Assembly (NCBI GenBank): GCA_031553315.1
Contig: JAVBLT010000057.1
Coordinates: 1 to 55,928, forward strand
Direction of reading: 5' to 3'
Source: JAVBLT01 sp031553315
GTDB lineage: Bacteria; Verrucomicrobiota; Kiritimatiellia; RFP12; DVOR01
DNA length: 55,928 bases
Part shown: in pieces, positions 34,507-43,105 of the stretch
Position numbering within the stretch: the stretch's first letter is position 1
Layout of the letters: every line of letters starts with the position of its first letter
Translations under genes and position numbers: made by a program
Notes under the pieces: generated by a model
What the model was told of the DNA's origin: nothing
Database searches by the model: none
Seen by the model: only the letters and a program-made list of their open reading frames with translations

Positions 34507-36249
34507 TTAGGCGTCGGGCCAGAGGCGGGAGGCGAGTTCGCGAAGCTTGTACTTCTGGATCTTGCCGCTGGCGGTCTGGGGGTAGGCGTCGAGGAAGTGG
34601 ACGTATTTGGGGATTTTGAACCAGGCGATTTTGTTGCGGCAATAATCCTGAACGTCGGTCTCGGTGATGGCGGAGCCGGTGGAGCGGATGACGAAGGCGG
34701 CGGGTTGTTCGCCGTATTTTTTGCTGGGGGCGCCCACGACCTGAACGTCTTTGACGCCTTCCATGTGGCCGAGGAAGTCTTCCACTTCTTTGGGGGAGAT
34801 GTTCTCGCCGCCGCGGATGATGAGGTCTTTGAGGCGACCGGTGATGAAGAAGTAGCCCTCGGCATCCATGTGGCCGATGTCGCCGGAGTGGAGCCAGCCG
34901 TCTTTATCGATGCAGCGGGCGGTTTCTTCGGGCATGTTGTAGTAGCCCTTCATGGTGTTGTAGCCGCGGCAGCAGATTTCTCCGGGCGACCCCACAGGGG
35001 CGAGGTCGCCGGTTTCGGGGTCGATGATGGCCACTTCGATGCCGGGGAGCGCCTGGCCGATGGTGGTGCATTTGCGTTCGATGGAGGTCTCGAAGTAGCG
35101 CGTCTGGGTCATGACGGGGCCTGATTCGGTGAGGCCGTAAGGGATCGAGACCTCTTTCATGAACATGAGGTCGATGCACTGCTGCATGCGTTTCACGGGG
35201 CAGGGCGAGCCCGACATGAGGCCGGTGCGCAGGCTGGAGAAATCGAATTTCGGGAAGAGCGGGTGGTCGAGCATGGCGATGTACATCGTCGGCACGCCGT
35301 AGACGGCGGTGCAGCGCTCTTTCTCAATGGAGGCCATCACGTGCACGGGGTCGTATTTCTCGACCAGGATCATGGTTGCGCCGTGGTTCACGCAGGCCAT
35401 CACGCCGAGCACGCAGCCGAAGCAGTGGAAGAGCGGCACCGGAATGCACACGCGGTCGCGGGCGGAGAGGTTTTGGCAGGCGCCGATCCAAAAGCCGTCG
35501 TTGCCGATATTGTGGTGGGAAAGCTGCACGCCTTTGGGGAAGCCGGTGGTGCCGGAGGTGTATTGCATGTTGACCACATCGTGGCAGGCAAGGGTGGCCT
35601 GGCGGGCGAGGTAGGCCGGTTGAGGCGTCTGTACGGCCAGCGCCCACACTTCGTTGAGCGAGTACATGCCGCGGTGTTTTTCGGGGCCCATGAAAACCAC
35701 CTGCCTCAAGTGCGGATAACGCTCCGATTTGAGCGCCCCGCGCGGCTGAGTGCGGAGCTCGGGCACAAGGTCGTAGACGATCTGCACATAATCCGCATCG
35801 CGGAAACCGTCGATGAGAAAAAGGATTTCCGTGTCGGACTGTTTCAGGGCGAAATCAAGCTCGACGGTTTTATAGTTGGTGTTGAGCGGGAGCAGGATTG
35901 CGCCGATTTTGGCGGTGGCGAACATCAGCGTGACCCAATGCGGCACGTTGGTCGCCCAGATGGCCACCTTCGACCCCTTTTCCGCGCCCATGGCCATGAG
36001 GCCGCGCGCGACCCGGTCGACCTCTTCGCCGAATTCGTACCAGGAGAGGCGGTAATCGCGGTCGGCGTAGACCACGGCATCGAGAGGGCCGCAGCGGGCG
36101 ATGGTCTGGTCGAGAAGCTGGCCGAGGGTATAGTCGCGGGTTTTGGGGATGTTGTGCCAAGGTTCGCCCGTCGAAACCGATTGAGCGAAGGGCGGACGCG
36201 AGGGCGCTGTGCCGAAAGCGTCGGTCAGCTTGAATTTTTTTTGAGGCAT
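34507..36249 (-). CDS. AMP-forming acyl-CoA ligase
   Basis: A 580-residue ANL-superfamily enzyme activating a carboxylic acid through an acyl-AMP to a CoA thioester. Motifs: the phosphate loop YTSGTTGFPKG (about residues 222-232), YGLTESGPV, the hinge region HSGDIGHMDAEGYFFITGRLKDLIIRGGENISPKEVE, and the C-terminal catalytic Lys in SGKIQKYKL. It is closest to medium- and long-chain fatty acid or AcsA-like ligases; the substrate is not clear. The ATG at 36249 has GGGAG eight bases upstream and is preferred over a GTG at 36264. It follows the XRE-cupin gene closely, a pairing seen in other anaerobes. Confidence 0.9.
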   Translation of the reverse strand: MPQKKFKLTDAFGTAPSRPPFAQSVSTGEPWHNIPKTRDYTLGQLLDQTIARCGPLDAVVYADRDYRLSWYEFGEEVDRVARGLMAMGAEKGSKVAIWATNVPHWVTLMFATAKIGAILLPLNTNYKTVELDFALKQSDTEILFLIDGFRDADYVQIVYDLVPELRTQPRGALKSERYPHLRQVVFMGPEKHRGMYSLNEVWALAVQTPQPAYLARQATLACHDVVNMQYTSGTTGFPKGVQLSHHNIGNDGFWIGACQNLSARDRVCIPVPLFHCFGCVLGVMACVNHGATMILVEKYDPVHVMASIEKERCTAVYGVPTMYIAMLDHPLFPKFDFSSLRTGLMSGSPCPVKRMQQCIDLMFMKEVSIPYGLTESGPVMTQTRYFETSIERKCTTIGQALPGIEVAIIDPETGDLAPVGSPGEICCRGYNTMKGYYNMPEETARCIDKDGWLHSGDIGHMDAEGYFFITGRLKDLIIRGGENISPKEVEDFLGHMEGVKDVQVVGAPSKKYGEQPAAFVIRSTGSAITETDVQDYCRNKIAWFKIPKYVHFLDAYPQTASGKIQKYKLRELASRLWPDA

Positions 36250-36266
36250 GGCGAAGGCTCCCACAA

Positions 36267-36830
36267 TTAAAACGGCATGAAAACCACGCCGAAGATCGTG
36301 GCGGGCTTGTCGCCGGCGGCTGTGACGATGTGATTCACAATGGAATTGTAACAGGCGGTGTCGCCCGGCTTGAGGCGGAAAACCTCCTCGCCGTAGCGCA
36401 GCTCCACTTCGCCCTCGTGCACCAGAATGAATTCCTCGCCTTCGTGCGAAGAGGGCGCGGGGGAGGCATCGGGGAGCAGCTCAATGAAACACGGCTCCAT
36501 GTGGCGGTCGATTTTGCCGGCGCCGAGCCGGAAATAGCGGATATGGTCAGGCTTATCCGTCACGGGCAGCTCTTTAATGGCCTCGCGTTCGCCGGCGCGG
36601 ACGATGACGGGGTCGGGCTTGAACTGGTCGTCGGTAAACGTGCCGATGCGTTGGCCGAGCGCGCGAGAGAGCTTGATCAACGTGCCCAGAATCGGCACAA
36701 CATCGCCATTTTCAATGGCGCGAATCACATCGGCGGAGACGCCCGATCTCTCCGCAAGCGTTTCGACAGGATAATCCAGCTGCTCGCGATACGTTCTGAT
36801 TCGTTGACCCAATTTGCTCTCGTCGGCCAT
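36267..36830 (-). CDS. XRE-family regulator with cupin domain
   Basis: A 187-residue protein. An N-terminal helix-turn-helix (residues ~7-62: GQRIRTYREQLDYPVETLAERSGVSADVIRAIENG) is followed by a cupin (about 110-187) with SSHEGEEFILVHEGEVELRYGEEVFRLKPGDTACYNSIVNHIVTAAG. The cupin probably senses a small ligand. The ATG at 36830 follows AAAGGATG; a longer frame upstream is not supported. It heads a unit with the AMP-ligase and solute-binding genes and probably regulates them. Confidence 0.88.
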   Translation of the reverse strand: MADESKLGQRIRTYREQLDYPVETLAERSGVSADVIRAIENGDVVPILGTLIKLSRALGQRIGTFTDDQFKPDPVIVRAGEREAIKELPVTDKPDHIRYFRLGAGKIDRHMEPCFIELLPDASPAPSSHEGEEFILVHEGEVELRYGEEVFRLKPGDTACYNSIVNHIVTAAGDKPATIFGVVFMPF

Positions 36831-36985
36831 AATGCATCCTTTAATAGGGGTTAAGTTCAACCGCCATAAGAATAACAAACCGCCTCGCCGGTGACAAGTG
36901 CAAAGCACGCGCCGGAAAAGCCTTTTCCTTTTTCCGGTTTTCCGCTAAAGTGATGCCGCATTGAAGCAAAGCAACGGAGTTTGAG

Positions 36986-38431
36986 ATGATTTTCAATTTC
37001 AAAGGCGCCCCCGGAATGTTTGAAGGCGCCGCCTGGCAAGTCAACCAAGGCGAGCAATGGGTCGTCACCGGCGCAAACGCCTCAGGTAAAACCACCCTCG
37101 CCCTCCTGCTCACCGGCAAAGCCCCCCTCAAAGGCGCCGCGCTCACCTTCGCGCCCGGCCTCTCGGAAGCCGACGCCGCGCTCGTCACCTTCGCGCAGCA
37201 GGGCGGCGCCGTGGCCGACGGCTGGCTGCAGGCGCGCTGGTACGCCTCACTCGAAACCGACGAGCAAACCGTCGACGCCTTCCTCTCCTACCAACGCGTC
37301 AACGGCATCAATCCCTTTGAAATCCGCGATCCCGAGCCCCGGCGCGAGGCCGCCTTCGAAGCCCGCCGCCGCCAACTTTTCTCCCTCCTCCGCCTTCACG
37401 AGCTCACCGGCCGCCGCGTCATCCAGCTTTCCAACGGCGAAATGCGCCGCATCCTCCTCGCCGCCGCGCTCCTCAAGCTCCCCAAAATCCTGATTCTCGA
37501 CGACCCCTTCGCCGGCCTCGACCCGCTCATGCAAACGCACCTGCACACCCTCCTCACCCGCCTCGCAAGCGAAGGCGTCACCCTCATCCTCACCGTGCGC
37601 CATGCCGACGAAATTCCCGCCTGCATCACCCACCGCCTCCATCTCGACCATTTCCGCATGGCAGAGCAAGGCCCCCTCCGGCAAAACACCGCGCATCAGA
37701 CCGCGAAGCTCCCCGAAACCGAACAAGGCCTCCCCCCGGCAGCCACCCCCGAAGTGATCCGCTTTCGCGACGTGACCCTCGCCTACGGCCAAAATGTGGT
37801 CTTGAACCGGTTCAACTGGAGCGTCCATGCCGGCGAACGCTGGCTCGTGGCCGGGCCCAACGGCTGCGGAAAAAGCACCCTCATCTCCCTCATCACCGGC
37901 GACAATCCCCGCGCATACGCCTTCGACGTGCGCATCTTCGGCCAAGCCCGCGGCACAGGCGTGCCCCTCTGGTCGATCCGCAGCCGCATCGGCCACGTCT
38001 CCCCCGAAATGCAGGCCTACTTCACCCCCGGCGCAAGCTGCCTCCAGGCCATCCTCTCCGGCTGCGTCAGCGAAACCGGCGAGATACGCCCCGCCACCCC
38101 GCAAACCGAAGCCGCCGCCCGCGCCTGGCTCGACCGCCTCGGCCTCGCCCACAGCGCCGAATGCCCCGTGGGCACACTCTCCGCAGGGCGCCAGCGCCTC
38201 GTGCTCGTGGCGCGCGCACTCATGCCCGAGCCCGACATTTTGTTGCTCGACGAACTCTGCATGAACCTCGACGAAACCGCCCGCGCCCACCTCCTCGGCA
38301 CGCTCAGCGACGTGCTCGACCACCGGCCCCACGCCACCGTCGTCTGCGTCGCCCACCGCCCCGACGACATCCCCCGCGGCTTCAAACGCGTGCTCAACCT
38401 CACTCACTCGAAACGAATCACGCCGAAATAA
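36986..38431 (+). CDS. ModF-like twin ABC ATPase
   Basis: A 481-residue protein with two fused ABC nucleotide-binding domains and no membrane part. Domain 1: Walker A GANASGKT (29-36), signature LSNGEMRR, Walker B LILDDPF. Domain 2: Walker A GPNGCGKS (about 290-297), signature LSAGRQRL, Walker B LLLDEL. The second Walker B is followed by Leu where DEP is usual. The layout matches E. coli ModF/PhrA, whose role is unclear. The ATG follows GGAGTTTGAG. The 3' end overlaps the convergent CBM9 gene by 28 bases. Confidence 0.85.
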   Translation: MIFNFKGAPGMFEGAAWQVNQGEQWVVTGANASGKTTLALLLTGKAPLKGAALTFAPGLSEADAALVTFAQQGGAVADGWLQARWYASLETDEQTVDAFLSYQRVNGINPFEIRDPEPRREAAFEARRRQLFSLLRLHELTGRRVIQLSNGEMRRILLAAALLKLPKILILDDPFAGLDPLMQTHLHTLLTRLASEGVTLILTVRHADEIPACITHRLHLDHFRMAEQGPLRQNTAHQTAKLPETEQGLPPAATPEVIRFRDVTLAYGQNVVLNRFNWSVHAGERWLVAGPNGCGKSTLISLITGDNPRAYAFDVRIFGQARGTGVPLWSIRSRIGHVSPEMQAYFTPGASCLQAILSGCVSETGEIRPATPQTEAAARAWLDRLGLAHSAECPVGTLSAGRQRLVLVARALMPEPDILLLDELCMNLDETARAHLLGTLSDVLDHRPHATVVCVAHRPDDIPRGFKRVLNLTHSKRITPK

Positions 38432-39069
38432 TCCGGGTCGTGGAAATTCAGCGCCGCGCCGATCGGGAAAAAGCTCCCCCAATGCGGGTGGCTCGCGGCA
38501 TCCGCGCACTTGAAGAAATTACCCCGCCAGACCTGCCCCGAAAAATCGCCCAGCGGCCCGAACACCCCTTCAAAAAACGCGCGCGGCACCTTCCAGATGC
38601 TCCACCAGCTCATCGGCGCCAACACCTCCGGCTCCACCACCCGAGGCAGGCTCGTCTTGATTTCCACCCGATCGCAGAGCGGCGGCGGCAACAGATTGAA
38701 ATCGGCAAAGCCGCCCGGCACCCGCCTCCAATCGCGAATATGCGAAGCGAGCATCGTGCCGCCCGCATTCACCTCCAGGTTCACATACCCCTTCCCGATA
38801 TCCAGCGGCTGAAAGAACCATTCGAGGCAGCTGTCCGTGCAGACCGGGCCATTCACTTCAGTGACCCGCGACCTCACATACTGATCCTCCACGTGAAACA
38901 GCGCCGTCACAGCCTCATTGTCATGCAGCAGCCGGAACCTCACCACAGGGTGATGCGCCGTGCTCTCCGGGTGATAATGAGCGATATGCCCCTCCCCCGC
39001 CAGGCTCCACCTCGGATCGGCAGGATCAAAACCGGGCAGCGTTTCCGTCTTTGCAATCGTATAAAGCAT
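38404..39069 (-). CDS. CBM9-like carbohydrate-binding protein
   Basis: A 221-residue protein resembling family 9 carbohydrate-binding modules: WSLAGEGHIAHYHPESTAHHPVVRFRLLHDNEAVTALFHVEDQYVRSR, DSCLEWFFQPLD, GYVNLEVNAGGTMLAS, and the C-terminal FKCADAASHPHWGSFFPIG and LNFHDPDYFGVIRFE. It lacks a signal peptide and a catalytic domain. The ATG follows GGAAAGGAAAA. It converges on the ModF-like gene and diverges from the secreted-paralogue genes. Possibly a sugar sensor or accessory protein. Confidence 0.82.
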   Translation of the reverse strand: MLYTIAKTETLPGFDPADPRWSLAGEGHIAHYHPESTAHHPVVRFRLLHDNEAVTALFHVEDQYVRSRVTEVNGPVCTDSCLEWFFQPLDIGKGYVNLEVNAGGTMLASHIRDWRRVPGGFADFNLLPPPLCDRVEIKTSLPRVVEPEVLAPMSWWSIWKVPRAFFEGVFGPLGDFSGQVWRGNFFKCADAASHPHWGSFFPIGAALNFHDPDYFGVIRFE

Positions 39070-39154
39070 CGTTTTTCCTTTCCAAGCTTTCTTTTATAAT
39101 ACACGTATTCCCTCTCCCGCGCAACTGGCGATAATAAAAAATCCGCTAATTTGC

Positions 39155-39183
39155 TTTTGATAAAATTCAGAATCTGGTATAGT
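39155..39183 (+). promoter_or_regulatory. Promoter TTTTGA-17-TATAGT
   Basis: A good -10 box (TATAGT) and a fair -35 with a 17-base spacer lie 42 bases before the ATG at 39225, in AT-rich DNA between divergent genes. Confidence 0.55.
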
Positions 39184-39224
39184 GATTATGACCCTGCCTT
39201 GTTTGGATTCAGGGTTCAATTGCC

Positions 39225-41078
39225 ATGTTTAAACGTTTTTACATCCTTTTTTCGGGAATTTTAACGGCATTTCTGCCGGTTTCGGCGCAGGATATGCCGG
39301 TGGGCGATCCGTTGGCGAAGCCTGTCTACGAGGCGCTCGCCAAGGGAAAATTCGCTTTTACCCCCGAGGTCAAGGCCGCCTGGCTGGCGTATGGCGAGGC
39401 GACGGTGCGGGCGAAACAGAAATCGATCAACGAGAAAACCTGGGCCTGGCTCAAGGCGCGCCCGGCGATTCTCTCGGCGGCCTTTTCGGCCGATTTCCCC
39501 ATCGAGCCCAATATCCTGGTCAATTTTCAGCGGCTGGCGCTGCCGTTTGATCCGCTGAAGGCCGACCGCTACAGCCAGCTCATTCTGGCCTATGCCATCC
39601 GTTATCGCGACAGCCGGGTGGCCATCGACCGCCTCGACGAGGATTGGGATCCGCAGGCGCTCATCAAGGGCGTGGCGAAGGACGGTGACTTTTACCTCGC
39701 GGAGCAGATGAATATCCCGCTGCCGAAGCTTTCGGAGGATCATCGGCAGCTGGCGGATTACCTCAATGGGCCGCAGCAGCTGATCCGTAAAACAAGGAAG
39801 CTGGAAATCACGGATCTGATGAATATCCCGCTGCATGAGATCAATATCCTCACGGAGCTGAAAGTCAAGACGATCCCGAATTGGAACGACATCGCGCTGG
39901 CGGGGAAGATGTATCCGCCCTACTTCGAGTATAACCCCACGCATCAGCAGTCGCTCGCGATGAAGATTTACCGCTTTGAGCACCATCCGGCACGCCCGAA
40001 GCCGCCGTTTCCCATCGATAAGGCCGATTGGCCGATGATGCTGGCGCTGGGCGATCTCGACCCGCTCGACGAAACATCCTTTCTCTGGAATTATTATGTG
40101 GAAAACAAGTGCACGCGCGCGCCGCTGGGGCTTGGCGCGATCCCCAATGTGCTGCCCGGCGAACCGGCCTTCCAATTCCGCCGGAGCAAATGGAATCCGA
40201 AGAAGTTTATCCGCATTTACAACGGCAACCCGAAGGATCAGGGCGGCAAGGGCAACGCGTTTGGCTGCCGCGCGATCAATCTGCCTTCGGAGGCTGTGGC
40301 GGCGCCGCCCGGCGGCATCTTTGAGATTCACGGCGAACCGGGCAACTATTCGGTGAAGTGGAGCTGCGCGATTGGAGATGACGAATCGACAAGCCCCTTT
40401 TACCTCGACAGGATCGAAACGATCGAACAGACCCGCCCGGCCCGCGGCGCCATTTTCCATTACCACTTCAAAGGCCTCGCGCTCACGCTCACGCAAGGCC
40501 GAGAGGAGTATGAGGATACCCGCATTGCGCTGGCGCTTCTGCAGCTTTTCCCCACGCTGGCGCGCGAAGAGAAGATCGCGTTGCTTGAATCGATGTTTCT
40601 GCGCAACCCGCTCAACAGCGACCTGGTCTACAACCTGGCCTGGCTTTACAAGGCGAAGAGCGATTTCGACGCCGCCACCCGGATGATCGCGGCCATTCGC
40701 GGCTATTACGACAACGTTCAGGGCGACGCTGTGACCGGCGCGGCGCGCGCGAAAGGCCAGGCCGAAGTGAAGCGCATTATGCGCGACCGCTTTGCCAACT
40801 CAAAAAACGCGCCTTTCCTCAACAATGAATGGGTTCACCGCATCTGCCACGACGTGCTGATGCATTGTTTCGACGACATTCCTTCGGACGTCGACTCCAT
40901 TCAGCGCAACCGCGACGCCCTCGCCGCCGAGCTCGCCTATCAGAAGAAAACCGGCAACAAAAAACGGATCGCCGCTCTTACCGAATTGACCGGTTATTAC
41001 AATCAGGATCTCGCGCGAGGCCGCAAGGCCCTCCAAGCCGCCAAGGAGCGGCGCGCCAAGGAAGGAAGCACCCCATGA
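39225..41078 (+). CDS. Secreted protein of unknown family (paralogue A)
   Basis: A 617-residue protein with signal peptide ending SAQ (about residue 22). I do not recognise the family. The N-terminal half is helical (WAWLKARPAILSAAFSADFP, LILAYAIRYRDSRVAIDRL). The middle is beta-rich with LGDLDPLDETSFLWNYYVENK and GGIFEIHGEPGNYSVKWSC. The C-terminal third is TPR-like helical (LLQLFPTLAREEKIALLESM, LVYNLAWLYKAKSDFDAA). It is a clear paralogue of the next gene, overlapping it in an ATGA. Codon use has more G-ending codons than the C-rich genes nearby, especially in its first two thirds. Confidence 0.8.
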   Translation: MFKRFYILFSGILTAFLPVSAQDMPVGDPLAKPVYEALAKGKFAFTPEVKAAWLAYGEATVRAKQKSINEKTWAWLKARPAILSAAFSADFPIEPNILVNFQRLALPFDPLKADRYSQLILAYAIRYRDSRVAIDRLDEDWDPQALIKGVAKDGDFYLAEQMNIPLPKLSEDHRQLADYLNGPQQLIRKTRKLEITDLMNIPLHEINILTELKVKTIPNWNDIALAGKMYPPYFEYNPTHQQSLAMKIYRFEHHPARPKPPFPIDKADWPMMLALGDLDPLDETSFLWNYYVENKCTRAPLGLGAIPNVLPGEPAFQFRRSKWNPKKFIRIYNGNPKDQGGKGNAFGCRAINLPSEAVAAPPGGIFEIHGEPGNYSVKWSCAIGDDESTSPFYLDRIETIEQTRPARGAIFHYHFKGLALTLTQGREEYEDTRIALALLQLFPTLAREEKIALLESMFLRNPLNSDLVYNLAWLYKAKSDFDAATRMIAAIRGYYDNVQGDAVTGAARAKGQAEVKRIMRDRFANSKNAPFLNNEWVHRICHDVLMHCFDDIPSDVDSIQRNRDALAAELAYQKKTGNKKRIAALTELTGYYNQDLARGRKALQAAKERRAKEGSTP

Positions 41079-43087
41079 AACGCTCCGCCCTGAAAGCAGG
41101 TTTCCTCTTCCTTCTCGCATTTTCATACACGCCCTGCATCCACGCCCAGGTGAAAGATTTCGGCAGCCGCGACCCCATCGCCGCGCCCGACGACCCCGAG
41201 ACCCGCTGGCTTTCCGCCGAGCTTTACAAAAACGGCTTCATGTTTTCCCCCGGCGTGAAAGAAGCCTACATCAACTACTGCCTCGGCCTTGTGGCGCCGC
41301 AGCTTCAGTTTTCCGGCAGCACCTGGGAATGGCTCATGGCCCACCCGGGCGTGCTTTCCGCCGCCTTTTCGGTGGAATACCCGCCCAACCCCAACATTCT
41401 CTACAATTACGTGAAGCTCGCGCTGGCCACCGGCCCCCAAAGAGCCGAGCGTTTTGAACAGCTCCTGCTCGCCAACGCCATCGCCTGCCGCAACCGGCGC
41501 ATTGAAACCAACCGCATGAGCGACTACGACCACCCCGGCCTCTCGGCGGGCGTCGGCGCCGAAGAGGGCTGGTTCCTCAACAAATACAAAGAACCCGAAA
41601 AACTTTCCGCCTCCGACGAAGCCGACGGCGGCAGCGATGCGCTCCTGCGCGTGAAGCGCCAAAAAGAGCTCGCCGCCCAGTATCACATGAGCGACTCTCA
41701 GCACCACGACCTGGCCAAATGGTTCAAAGCCAACCCCCGCGTGAAAATCTACACCCTCATGCCCATGACGCTCGACCAGATTTACACCACGACCGGCATC
41801 CGGCTCACACGCCAGCCCAACAACGGCGAGTGGATGAAAATCGCCTACAACGCCCACCGCATCCCTCCCCGCCAGCCCGGCGGCATCCACGAAAACCTCA
41901 TGCTTCACATCGAGCGTTTCGAAGAAGGCCAGCGCATGAACCGCAACCTTTTCCCGCTCGACAAAGCCCCCTGGCCGCTTCTTCTGGGCCTCACCGACCA
42001 GGATCCGCTTGATGAAAGCGAATACGCCTGGCTGCTCTACAAAAAAACCGGTTCCGTGCCCGGCTACGCCACCTATACCTTTTCTTACGAGAAGATTGAA
42101 AACCGTTACAAAGACAGCGCGTGGCACCCCGATTCCTACTTCCGCATCATCGAAGACGGCGGCGTCTGCGGGCGCCTCTCCACCATGGCCGAATTCGGCC
42201 AGCGCTCCATCGGCACCCCCGCCTGGGGCATGGGCCAGCCCGGCCACCGCGCGTTCATGACCTACGAATGCAACAACGGCTCCTACCACGCCGCCATGCA
42301 CCACTCGGTCGACACCATTGAAGTCTCCACCGTGGGGTGGCGCCTGCCGCCGCCCATCGGCCTCTCTTTCGATTCAAAAGGGTTGACCAACACCTTTTCA
42401 CGGCTGCACGGCTCTGTCAACGTGCGCTATCACTTCGGCTTGTGCGAAGCCATGAACCGCGGGCTTTCCGGCTATGAAAATTCACGCATGGCCCTGGATC
42501 TGCTCGAAATTTACCCCAAGGCCTCCCACGAGCAGAAAATCGCGCTGATGCGTTCGGGCATGATCGAAAACGTCGCCAACACCGATGTGGTCTTCACCCT
42601 CGCCAAGCTCTACACCGGCAAGCCCAACAACATCCAGCGCCTGATCACAGCCTTCCGCAACGCCGTGGTAAAGGTCGACGCCGGCACCACCGAAGGCCAG
42701 AAAATCAAAGCCGACCAGGATCTCACGCGGATGCTGAAAGACCCGCACGTCAACGTCCGCAATGCTAAAAAAGTAACCAACGAATGGGGGCTCTTCGTTT
42801 CGAACAGCCTCTTCATGGGCGCCTTCGCAACTATGCCCGACGTCAACGCCCCGCAGTTCGATTCCCTCGGCGCGGGTGAAAAAATCATGCTCGTGCGGCA
42901 CTATGCCGACGCCGTGAAAGACGAGCTCGCCTATCAGAAAAAAATTGAAGGCAACGCCAAATACACCGCCCTCGTGCAGGAGATCTTCGACAAATACGAG
43001 AAGACGAAACCCGCCAATCTTCAGAAACAGTCCGTCAAATCCGTTTCGACTAAAATCGAGAAACAAAAAGAGGCGGGCAACTGGTAA
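41075..43087 (+). CDS. Secreted protein of unknown family (paralogue B)
   Basis: A 670-residue protein with signal peptide ending IHAQ (about residue 25). It matches paralogue A throughout: WEWLMAHPGVLSAAFSVEYPPNPNILYNY, LLLANAIACRNRRIETNRM, LTDQDPLDESEYAWLLYKK, LLEIYPKASHEQKIALMRSG, and DELAYQKK near the C-terminus. It has an insertion around residues 170-230 rich in Asp, Glu and Lys. No catalytic motif is recognised. The ATG at 41075 overlaps the previous stop; the longer frame upstream is a shadow. The pair is likely exported and may work together. Confidence 0.8.
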   Translation: MKRSALKAGFLFLLAFSYTPCIHAQVKDFGSRDPIAAPDDPETRWLSAELYKNGFMFSPGVKEAYINYCLGLVAPQLQFSGSTWEWLMAHPGVLSAAFSVEYPPNPNILYNYVKLALATGPQRAERFEQLLLANAIACRNRRIETNRMSDYDHPGLSAGVGAEEGWFLNKYKEPEKLSASDEADGGSDALLRVKRQKELAAQYHMSDSQHHDLAKWFKANPRVKIYTLMPMTLDQIYTTTGIRLTRQPNNGEWMKIAYNAHRIPPRQPGGIHENLMLHIERFEEGQRMNRNLFPLDKAPWPLLLGLTDQDPLDESEYAWLLYKKTGSVPGYATYTFSYEKIENRYKDSAWHPDSYFRIIEDGGVCGRLSTMAEFGQRSIGTPAWGMGQPGHRAFMTYECNNGSYHAAMHHSVDTIEVSTVGWRLPPPIGLSFDSKGLTNTFSRLHGSVNVRYHFGLCEAMNRGLSGYENSRMALDLLEIYPKASHEQKIALMRSGMIENVANTDVVFTLAKLYTGKPNNIQRLITAFRNAVVKVDAGTTEGQKIKADQDLTRMLKDPHVNVRNAKKVTNEWGLFVSNSLFMGAFATMPDVNAPQFDSLGAGEKIMLVRHYADAVKDELAYQKKIEGNAKYTALVQEIFDKYEKTKPANLQKQSVKSVSTKIEKQKEAGNW

Positions 43088-43105
43088 TTTTCAGGAAGGA
43101 AAGAC

